From: Brachionus plicatilis
Taxonomy: Eukaryota > Rotifera > Eurotatoria > Ploima > Brachionidae
DNA: 44,825 bases
Reading direction: 5' to 3'
Assembly (NCBI GenBank): GCA_010279815.1
Contig: QEOQ01000519.1
Coordinates: forward strand, 84,812-129,636
Shown: positions 1 through 9,613 of the stretch, piece after piece
How the letters are laid out: every line of letters starts with the position of its first letter
Position numbering within the stretch: the stretch's first letter is position 1
Notes under the pieces: generated by a model
What the model was told of the DNA's origin: nothing
Seen by the model: only the letters and a program-made list of their open reading frames with translations
Database searches by the model: none
Translations under genes and position numbers: made by a program

Positions 1-2508
1 TTGCATGATTCTATCTCAAATTTGAGTTTGGTAACATTGGATTTAACTTCTTGAAAATTTTTGTATTGAGGAATTAAGAACATTCCTCCGATAAGAGCGC
101 AAATAATCACTACAAATCCAATGATGTTAAAGGCAGTTGTAATGCCAAAGCCTAAAATTTAAAAGTTTTAACCAATTTTTTTCAAAAAATTTCCAATGAA
201 TTAACATCGTGTTCAACTAAAACACAGACCCCCAAATTTTCAAAATTTTGTGACCTCACTTATTTGATAAAGATATTCATATTAATAGTTTTAACATGTA
301 ATTTAGTTAATAACTCTTGCATTTTTTAAAAATTAAATGAGTTTTTTCCAAGATTTTTATTATTTTTAAAAACCTGGCCGCTTAATTACCCTCTAAAATT
401 TATGCGACTGATCCCTTAAGGACCCCCATTATTTTTGTAGAGAATTGCACTAGCTTTCAAAAATAAACAAAAATGAAGCTAACATCATATTAAAAAATTT
501 GAAAAAATTCTGAATCGAATGGTATGTCGTATTTGAGTTTTTAAATTTGATTCATAAAATAACTTTTTGAGTTTTTTATTTAAATTTAAATATCTGGTTT
601 TGCGAAATTTAGTACAAAATGATAAAGAGAACAGAAAAAAATGTAAAAAATTTAATAACTTTTTTCCTAAAGGCTTAAATTTAATTCTGTAAATGCAAGA
701 GAGTGCAACATTCAAAGTTTCATTAATTATCAAGGTCTGCTAAATCTGCAGAGTTTAGCATAAATTAAATTTCAATACAATCGAGCGTAGTGCATATTGC
801 AGAGATTTTGCTTATCATTAGCAGAAATTGACAGTTGATACAACTTTGAATGTTGATCCATGCTGCATTAACAGAATTAATTTTAAACTGTTAGACAAAA
901 AATTTAATTTAATTTGTTATTGAATTTTTTTACATTTTGTTCTGTTCTTTTGTACTAAACTTCACAAAGCCTAAATATCACAAAACTGTATTTCTTGAAT
1001 AAAACTAGACTTGTTGTTGGAAAAATGTTGGAAATCTATACAATAATAATGAGTAGTGTTGGAAATAGATTATCAATTATCGATTCAAAAATCGACTAAT
1101 TTATTTTAGTCAACTATTAAATCAATTTAAAAATCGATTGATTATTTCTAGTTGACTGAAAAGTTTCTAATATATCTCGTAATGAATAATTAGGAATTAG
1201 CAATAAAGGTTTTTTTTTATAAATAAAGATTTTAAAATTGATTTTAAATTTCAAAATAAAAGCAAAAATTGCAATTTATCGATTTATTTAAAAAATTTTT
1301 ATTTTTAAATTAAAACAAGATTAAAATTATAAAAATTAATAATTTCAAACGATTTAAAATATTTAAAAAAAATTATAAATTAATTTTCTATAAATTCTAT
1401 AATTAAATTTTTAGAATTTTAATCTTTTTTTATATTACAAATAAAATTTTTTTTAATCAATCGTTAAATTGTAAATTTGAATTTGAATTTGAAATTTTAA
1501 ATCACTTAAAAAATCTTTATTTTTAAAACAAAAACATTTATTTCTAATTCATAATTTTTGCCTATAAAAACTAAAAATAATTAATCGATTTAATAATCGA
1601 ATAAAAAAGAAATTAATCGATTTTATAATCGAATAAAAAAAAAATAATCGATTTAATAATCGACCAAAAAAAATAGTCGATTTATTAAATATGTCAATCG
1701 ATTGGAGTCGATTGCGAACACTAATAATGAGGGTCTTTTGGGGTCGTATAAAATTGGAGATCAGTGGGGGGTCAGATTTTTTAAAATTAAAAAAGATTTA
1801 ATTTTCAAGCAAAAAATAATTTGGAAAAAAACTGAATCAAAAAAATTAATATTAACTAAAACAAAAATTAAATAATAATTGAAAAAGTTATTAAAAAATT
1901 TAAAAAATATCTTTAATTAGTGTGGTCAAGAAATTTTCAAAATTTGGGGTCAGTGTTTTAGGAACCATACCATCTGTGTTTTATTTAAAAAAAATTTGCC
2001 TTTCAAAAGTTTAAAATTTGTCTTTTTTAATTTTGAATTCTTACGTCCAAATTTTCCAGTAATAAAAGCTTCAGATTGAATTGGATGAATTGAATCCTGG
2101 CCTGGATCTTGAATTGAATCCTGAGCTGGATTTTGAATTGAATTAGGAGCTGAAAATTAAAATTGATTAAATTAAATATTTAAATTGGCTTAATAGTTTC
2201 AACCTTCCATAAACGAAAAATTAAATTTTATTTACTAAATATTAGTAACATATTCAAAGACAGCTGATATTTAATAATTTTATTTTGACTGAATCATTTA
2301 ATAATTCAGTATCATATTTGACTTTAATTTTGTTTTTTATCATAATGAAAACTTTTTTTATTTTTGAGATAAATTGCTTTAAATTCTCTCAATCAAAATT
2401 ATTGTTGGAAGCGGGCAGAGCAAACTGGTCCAATTCACATATCTGTTGTTTTTTTACGATCATTTGATCGGTTTTGACGGCGATCTCATTTTTAGACCGT
2501 GAAAACAT
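1..2508 (-). CDS. Probable single-pass membrane protein, 3' end beyond the window
   Basis: I do not recognise this gene. The model has three minus-strand exons: 2439-2508 (ATG at 2508), 2045-2149, and 1-151, which runs off the left edge. Donors are GTGAAT and GTAAGA; acceptors are CAG and TAG. Phases agree at both joins (1 nt plus 2 nt), and the joined frame has no stop over about 108 codons. An in-frame TGA precedes the ATG. The first 23 residues are hydrophilic. Exon 2 encodes an 8-residue Asn/Gln/Asp/Pro repeat (NPAQDSIQ, DPGQDSIH) from a 24-bp tandem repeat. Exon 3 encodes a hydrophobic segment (NIIGFVVIICALIGGMFLI), then a polar amphipathic stretch with an NVT sequon, which suggests a type II membrane protein with a stalk. 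Its layout loosely recalls the N-terminal domain of nematode cuticle collagens, but no Gly-X-Y repeat is in view. Exon 3 is the best supported and exon 1 the weakest. Confidence 0.45.
217..1961. mobile_element. TA-flanked inverted-repeat DNA transposon, non-autonomous
   Basis: The left terminal repeat (217-261, starting CTAAAACACAGACCCCC) matches the reverse complement of the right one (1917-1961, ending TGGGGTCAGTGTTTTAG) over about 45 bp with few mismatches. A TA lies at each outer border, as in Tc1/mariner or similar TA-targeting elements. Weaker inverted similarity continues inward to about 450 and 1730. No transposase frame remains. Without the later insertion it would be about 1.07 kb. 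Its ends resemble an internal part of the terminal repeat of the element at 36197-36953. Confidence 0.6.
1054..1723. mobile_element. hAT-like MITE with 8-bp target duplication
   Basis: The ends are TAGTGTTGG at 1054 and its inverted counterpart CGAACACTA ending at 1723, and imperfect terminal repeats extend about 30 bp. A perfect 8-bp duplication ATAATGAG sits immediately outside both ends (1046-1053 and 1724-1731), which is the hAT superfamily signature. The interior is AT-rich with many copies of ATCGATT/AATCGAT, typical subterminal repeats, and has no coding capacity. It inserted into the element at 217-1961. Confidence 0.75.
2045..2149 (-). repeat. 24-bp tandem repeat inside exon 2 of the left-edge gene
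   Basis: Roughly three copies of a 24-bp unit (core GAATTGAATCC...GCTGGAT) fill about 2086-2149. On the minus strand they encode an 8-residue Gln/Asp/Pro repeat. The array is bounded by a CAG acceptor (2150-2152) and a GTAAGA donor (2039-2044). Confidence 0.5.
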
Positions 2509-3767
2509 ACGGCCAAATCGACATTCTCGAATAATTCAGAATATTAATATTCTTCACAAAATAGTTATGTTTTAGTGATTTATAATATTAAAATATTACC
2601 TGTGATAAAATAAACATAGTTTATATTCTTTTCATTCATTTTTGAGAGTTCAAAATTCATAAAATCAATATATTCAATTTTATTTTATTAATTCAAATGA
2701 AAAAAATAAATAAAAAAACATTTAGATGAAATGTGTAAGAGGACAAATTACTAAAATAAACAAGAAACAATGATAATTTAGCACTTATATTTAAAGTGCA
2801 ATAATTTTTTAATTAAAATTAATAAGATACGATTGGATTTTAAATATTATAAATTTTCATCTCTTAAAAATTTCCTGAAATTTATTATTTTATTATTAGT
2901 AAAAAAATGAATTTTTTATAAATAATATAAATAATCTTATTTATCAAAATCATTTCAAATTTTTTTATTTAATTTTATTTAAGCTGAGCTATAGCCTGAA
3001 CTTGCTATAATGGGTAATTTTCGTTTATCCGAATAAAAATACATGATTCACGGCTTTTAAATGGGTGATATACTGTTAAATTTTATGAAAAAGTGTAATC
3101 TATTGTAAACTGATTTTTGTTATATCAATCCATAAAAGGAATCTTAGTAAATTAATATATTTCCTAATAATTAAAAGGCTATTTATTTCTTCAAATTATA
3201 TTCTTAAAAAAGATTCAAAATTTTTCAAAATGATTCAAATCAGATTTAGTTTTTAGATCCAGACAACTTTTTCTATGAATCTTCAGATAACGCTTTTCAT
3301 TGTATATCACATAGCTAAATTACATTCAATATGCATTTCTAATTGACCTATAAAAAAAAAAAAACTGAAAAAAAATTAAGATTATTTTGTTTCCTTTCCA
3401 AGACATTTTTATTCGATTTCTATTTTTGCCTCGGAAATTCAAAATTGAAAGTCTTTATTGAACAAAGATGCGGTCTTTGATGCATATTTTAATTAATTTG
3501 CATCAAATCTTTTCACAAATTTAATAAATTATTTGAAATTATTTTATAAAATGAGTCTTCTTTGTGTCAAGCAACAAAAAAAACATTATAATAGAAAGAA
3601 AAAAAATGATAAAACACTAATCTAGGACAATATCGCAACCAATTCAAATGACAAATTCACCCTCTGGAATTATGCGTGCCATACTCCTCTAACCATGGAT
3701 GCTATGCAATACAAGACCACAAAGATTCTAACTTAACTAAAGACCTCAATCACGAGATGATGAATAT
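2509..3767. other. Intergenic region between divergent genes
   Basis: This stretch separates the minus-strand left-edge gene from the plus-strand dynein promoter. It is AT-rich, with no open frame of note and no recognisable repeat. From about 3620 to 3760 the GC content rises just upstream of the TATA box, so proximal promoter elements may lie there. The short frame at 3693-3734 (ATG in a good context, 13 codons) lies upstream of the predicted transcription start. Confidence 0.4.
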
Positions 3768-3806
3768 GTATATATATAGATTCGAATTTTTAAATGTATT
3801 CAGTTC
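3768..3806 (+). promoter_or_regulatory. TATA box plus initiator, dynein gene core promoter
   Basis: A TATATATATA run (3769-3778) is followed by TCAGTT at 3800-3805, the arthropod-style initiator TCAGT. Taking the A at 3802 as +1 puts the TATA box near -32, the canonical distance. A second TCAGTT at 3805 and TCAGAG at 3815 could serve as alternative starts. The predicted 5' leader is about 183 nt if unspliced. An acceptor-like tract (ttttttcctatatag, ending 3944) means a leader intron cannot be excluded. Confidence 0.5.
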
Positions 3807-3869
3807 AGTTAAGTTCAGAGCTTAGTAATTAATTCAAATTTTATTTTTCTCTGTTTTGAACTAGCTCTG

Positions 3870-3944
3870 ATGTACCCCCTCCATCGCCATATGATACTCG
3901 AATTTTATTTTAAAGCTTAAAATTTTATGTTTTTTCCTATATAG
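3870..3944 (+). other. Two short upstream open reading frames in the dynein leader
   Basis: If the leader is unspliced, it carries a 16-codon frame (ATG 3870, TAA 3918-3920) and a 5-codon frame (ATG 3927, TAG 3942-3944), both upstream of the dynein ATG at 3985. Such frames can dampen or tune translation. There is no direct evidence that they are used. Confidence 0.3.
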
Positions 3945-3984
3945 ATAATAATCAATAATTTAGAAAATATAAAGATTGGGAGTA

Positions 3985-4839
3985 ATGATCGAGCCTAGTG
4001 ACAATGATCAATCATCATCTCCTCAGCAGCCCGGCACTGGGACTCAGCCAGCAAGCATTGCTGACCATGTCGCATTTATAAACTATCTCAGACAATTCAT
4101 TCCAGCTCTTTTGGACGCAAATTTGGTCTCGATGCCAGAACTTGAAAAGTGTTTTAATGAAAAATCAAGTATTGAATGCATCAAGAAATTCCTTGGTGAC
4201 AGCCAATGTAGAACGCTGATAATACAAAGATTTACACTCAAAGATGAGGAAGAATCGGAGCAAAACTCGGACGAGTCCGTGATCAGTCAATTTTTGATCT
4301 CGACAGAAGTGAACTACACAAATCCAAAGTGTCTGAGTGTGCAGATAATCAAGCGCGGTGCAGTGGTCGAAAGTGACAAAAAATTTCACAACCAAGTCAG
4401 AGTCATTTCCTTGTCTGATTCGTCACCATACGAAACCCTTCATTCCTACGTGAGCAACACATTAGCACCCTATTTTAAGAGCTACATCAAGCGAGGTCAC
4501 ATGGACTCCAATCCGGCAGCTGACTCAAAGCTAAGTTCTGGCGGCGCTGGCGACATTCCATCCGGTGCAACACAGAGTTTGTATGGTGGTGATCAATTTG
4601 CTACTCAAATGGAAAAAAAAATTGCTGAAGTAGAGATGGGTTTGCTTCATTTGCAGCAGAATATTGAAATACCCGAAATTAATCTTGTCATTCATCCGAC
4701 TGTTTTGCAGATGATTAAAAAATCTACTGATGAAAATAGAAAGCCTAAAGTTGATGATTTTTCAGACAAAGTCGATGATACCAACTTTTTAAATCAGCTT
4801 CAATCGGGCGTCAATAGATGGATCAGGGAAATAAAAAAA
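3985..4839 (+). CDS. DYNC1H1: Dynein heavy chain exon 1: N-terminal dimerisation region
   Basis: It encodes residues 1-285. After a variable Ser/Gln-rich start, the conserved blocks [23 protein letters not shown] and [16 protein letters not shown] identify the tail domain that dimerises heavy chains. Donor AAA|GTAAAT at 4840 leaves phase 0 after Lys285, and exon 2 continues with VTKLDRDP as in other animal dyneins. The frame upstream of 3985 (TTG at 3976) has no Met. Confidence 0.95.
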
Positions 4840-7800
4840 GTAAATTTTAGTTTTTGGTATTAATTGTTTATTTTCTAATCTTATATAATAATGAGTTTAT
4901 TATTGAAATTAAGGAAACTTTATAAGATAATAAGAAAGTTATTAATTTAATTTTGTTAATTTAATTTCTTTAGTCAAAATTTTTGTACTTTAAATTGGAA
5001 ATGAGTCTTGATGAAAAATAATCATGAATTTAGACCAAAAAGCCTTTAAAGAATAAAAAATTTCATAATCAATTTTAAACTTAAAGAATTAAAGTTTTAA
5101 ATTTTTTTTTGAAATTTTATAAGATAACAAGAAAGTAAAGAGTACATCTTAAACACTCAAAATAATAAAAGTAAGTAATAAACAAAGATTTAAGTGCCAA
5201 AAAAAATTTAGCTAAAATTTAGAAAATTACCTGGCTCCATAAATTTTCGATTTTAATTATTTTCTTATTTGAAATATAATTTTTTTTATTAATTAGAAAA
5301 TTAATTAACGTCAAATTACGCCTATTTACCTTAAATTTTAAAAATCAATCAAAAAAATAGCATCAAGTTCCTAAACCACTAAAAGAACAAAAATTGTGTC
5401 TAAGTTCTTAAATTTTTTCGATATTTTTCTTATCAAGATAATTAAATAACATTAGAATTTTTCTACTAAAGACTTTAAAACTGACTTGTGATTAAAAGAT
5501 TAATGCTGAAGTTTTCAAAATTTAAGCTCTCAAATAAAATAAATGGAACATTTTAGAATTTTTGTAAAAATTTAAATCATTTAACTTGAACTTCTTCTAG
5601 CTAAATTTTTTCAAATAATTTCTGATTAATTATTAGCTTTGTGATCAAGAGATCAATGTAATAATTTTCTACATTTAAGCTACAACTAAATATTTAATAA
5701 TATTAACTTAATTTTTACAGATTTTGAAAAAAAATTTAAAAATATTAATTTAAACATTAAAATAATAATAATAATGTTAAATTTTTTGGGCTAAACTTTT
5801 TTTCATACTAAATTAAACTAAATTTTAATTTTATTCTTTTAAAAAAAAACAAATGTATTAATTTTAAATTTTATTTTTTGAATAAATGAAGTGTTAATCG
5901 GCCTTTTATGGACAGGGGTACTACCCTGATGATATGCCTTGAAACTTGATATCAGCCATAGAAGAAATTATTTAAAAAAATCTTTAATCGATGGTGTATC
6001 AATTCATAGAAAATTAATAATATCGAACAAAAGTACTAGAATAAATTTTGGTAGAACAATATTTCATAGATATGTACTCATAGATTTTTTTTTCATAGAA
6101 CTTATGCTGCAGATTTTAATAGAAAAACATTAAGATCAAATTAATTCAATTTTTTTTCTTTCAACAAATTTTGTTTTATTAACTCTTGAAACAAAATTTT
6201 TCAATTAAAAATTTTGAATATTTTTTCAATTTATTGTCTGTGAAAAATTACGAGAGAATAAAAGTCTGAAAAAAAAATGATAAATGTTTATGAATTTATT
6301 TCTTTAAAAAAATTTTATGAAATAATTATTCTACGAAAAAAAAATCCACGAATTGAACGTTCATCCTTTAATCTTTAAATAAAAATAATAATCCAAAATT
6401 AAACTAAATTAAAAAATTTTAAATTAAATTAATTCTATTAATCTTATGTGTTCAAAGGTGACAAAATTGGACCGCGATCCATCCACTGGAACAGCGCTTC
6501 AAGAAATAAGCTTTTGGCTGAATTTAGAGCGCGCCTTGAACCGAATATCGGAAAAACGCGAATCCATCGAAGTAACACTAACACTGGACATTCTTCGGCA
6601 CGGAAAACGTTTCATGGCCACAGTAAGCTTCGACTCGGACACAGGCCTAAAAGAAGCCTTCGAAACAGCCAAAGACTACAACATTTTGATGAAAGACTTT
6701 CCGCTCAACGAGCTAATATCAGCCACCGAGCTGGCCAAAATAACGCTGGCCATCCAGAGCATCTTCAATCACATGAGACGAATCCGGAACACAAGATACC
6801 CAATGAACCGGGCGCTCAAGCTAATCGAAGCCATTTCCAAGGACCTCACCACCCAAATTCTCAAAGTGTTGTCCACACAGCGGCTCATGATCATCAACTT
6901 TGACGACTTTGAAAAAATAATGAAGGCCTGCTTCGGGGTGTTCCAGGCGTGGGACGACGAGTTCGAACGCCTGCAGGCCACCCTCAGAGACTTGGCCAAG
7001 CGCAAGCGGGACGAGAACAAAATAGTGTGGCGCATAAACGCGTCCCACAAGCGGCTCCAGAACCGGCTTCAAATAATGCAGAATTTTCGGCGCCAACACG
7101 AACAACTAAGCTCGGTAATAAGCCGCGTGCTCAGACCAGTGAATTCGGCCGATGCCGAAGAACACAGCCAAAATCAATCGCAAAGAACTGCAGCGGAGGC
7201 CGGCCTGGACGTGGCTGACGCCAATGCCATAGAGGAGGTTCGTCTGGCCTATGAAAAAGTGAAGGAAGTTGACGCGTTGGACATTTCGGAAGAGGGCCAG
7301 GAGCTGTGGGAGTCGACCATACGGCGCTATGATGAGCGCATCGAAAGAGTGGAGGCTCGCATGACCGCCAGACTTCGCGACCAACTGGGCACAGCCAAAA
7401 ATGCCAACGAAATGTTCCGAATATTTTCGCGCTTCAATGCTCTGTTTGTCCGGCCTCACATCCGCGGCGCCATCCGCGAGTACCAAACTCAGCTGATCCA
7501 GCGCGTCAAGGACGACATTGAGGCCTTGCAGGAAAAGTTCAAGGCCCAGTACATCCAGAGCAGGTGCTACAGAATGAGCAAAGTGCGCGACATACCCACT
7601 GTGGCTGGCAGCATCATTTGGGCCAAGCAGATCGAGCGCCAGCTGAACATGTACATGGGCCGTGTCGAAGCTGTGCTTGGCAAAGGATGGGAGACCCATG
7701 TGGACGGCCAAAAGCTCAAAGCCGACGGAGACAGCTTTCGCATGAAGCTCAACACCCAGGAGATATTCGAGGACTGGTCGAAAAAAGTGAGCCAGAAAAA

Positions 7801-9579
7801 TCTGCAGAATTCGGGGCGCATTTTTTCCGTGGAAAATATGCGCGCCTCCAAAGGCACCATTTACACGCTCAAAGTCAACTTTTCGCCAGACATCATCACT
7901 TTGACCAAAGAGGCGCGCAACATGAAGTGGCTGGTGTCCAGAGTGCCATTGGCCATTGTGAACAAGGCCCACACGGCCAGACAAATGTATCCGTATGCCA
8001 TTTCGCTGATCGAAAATGTGTCCACTTACAAAAGAATTTGTGAGCGCATCAACGAAAGGCAAACTTGCCAACTGCTGGTAGCTGGCATGAAAAAAGACAT
8101 TCAGCTGTTGATATCGGAAATGTGTTCGCTGGTATGGGACTCGTACAAATTGGAGTCGAGTGTGCAAAAATTTGCCGATTCCATTTACAATTTTAGGGAA
8201 AAGGTTGACGAATTGGTGTCAGTGGAGTCGAGCATTGATGCCCAGCTAAAAGAGCTGGACACTTGTGCCTACAATGAGACCAAGTTTGCCGAGGTCCTCT
8301 ACGAAATACAAAAGTCCATTGACTATTTGAATTTGAAGGGATTTTCCAATTTGCCACAATGGGTTGCCAGATTGGACGAGGAAATAGAGAAAAAGTTCGC
8401 CCAGCGGCTCACCATAGCCATCAAAATTTGGATTGATGTTTTGCTGGACAAGAAAAACCGGCAAGAAGAAGAGACTGTGGTTCGGCGCGGCGCAAAGGCC
8501 AAGGCTATTGACATGGACATGGACACTTTGTCTGGCATCACTCTTTTGTCTGATATGCAGCAACAGCAGCAGCAGCAGCCTCAGGATGAGTTGGAGCTGA
8601 TTGCCAAGATGGGCGGTGAGCCCAGCATTAAGCAAATTATTCTGGAAATGCTGATCCGAAATCAGTTGCTGTACGTGAACCCGTCGATCGAGGACGCGCG
8701 CGAACACCTGATATCGCAGCTGTACGAGTTTAGTTCGGTGGTGACCACACAAAAGAGGATTTTGCACTCGCGGTTTCAGGTGACCATGGAGGCCGAGTCC
8801 GAGTACAAAGTAACATACAAAAATCTTTTGAACAAGTTCATAAATGGGGTTAAACTGTTGGATTATGCGTTCGGTGCCATTGATGAAATTTTGAAGCAAG
8901 CACAGGACTTTGTTAGAATATGGCTGCATTTTCAGTCATTGTGGGACTTGCAGCCAGACACCATTTATTCCAAGCTTGGTGCCAATCTTAATGCGTGGAT
9001 TTCTTGTTTGAGCGAAATGAAAGAGTCACGAAAATCTTTTGACACTCAAGAGACTCACAGGAAATTCGGTCCGATTATCATTGACTACAATAAGGTAAAC
9101 ATTTTTTTTTAATTTAAATTGTTTTTTTTTTCTAAATTTTTTTTATATTTTGCTCAATTTATTTATTTAATGTTTGAAAATAATTTATATTTATAAATTT
9201 TCCCACATATTTCATTGTTCTTTTGTAAAAAAATGTTTTAGTTTTTTGGGTCTGACTTTTTATGTGACCAGGATATTACGTGACCAAAAAGATTGTGACC
9301 ATTCTGATAAAAAGGATATATTTTTATTAATCAAGTTTAGTCTAATTTTAATCTAAATAATTTAATAATTTCTGAGAGAACCAATTTTTAATTGTTTTTA
9401 TGAGACTTTGCAACGTGCAACTTCAAACCCCGTTCTCCTTCATAAAATTAGTCACATATTAGGCATAAAACAAGATTCTTTTTACCACACAAAATTTTTT
9501 TGACTTCAATTTCTGATGCTTCACTGTGATTGACCGGTTCTTGTGATTTTAACATATAATATTATGCTTTAGAAAACAT

Positions 9580-9613
<34 letters not shown>

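Larger units (their letters stand above)
152..2044. other. Intron filled by nested transposable elements
   Basis: This 1.9-kb minus-strand intron of the left-edge gene holds no coding exon that I can see. Most of it is a TA-flanked inverted-repeat element (about 218-1960) interrupted by a hAT-like element (1054-1723). The open frame at 485-733 on the minus strand is AT-rich low-complexity DNA and is not a gene. Confidence 0.5.

Noticed and set aside
1..151. Firm naming of the left-edge gene as a cuticle collagen
   Set aside because: Only a membrane span and short stalk are visible, with no Gly-X-Y repeat, so the name is not supported.
2285..2467. 60-codon plus-strand frame
   Set aside because: AT-rich and Phe/Ile-rich, with no protein character; the opposite strand has a better exon model at 2439-2508.
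5939..6133. 64-codon frame in dynein intron 1
   Set aside because: It lies in an intron with low-complexity composition and no splice context.
7106..8167. 353-codon antisense frame in dynein exon 2
   Set aside because: It is a shadow of the dynein coding frame; it is Cys/His/Phe-rich with no domain, and the sense strand is an unambiguous match to dynein.
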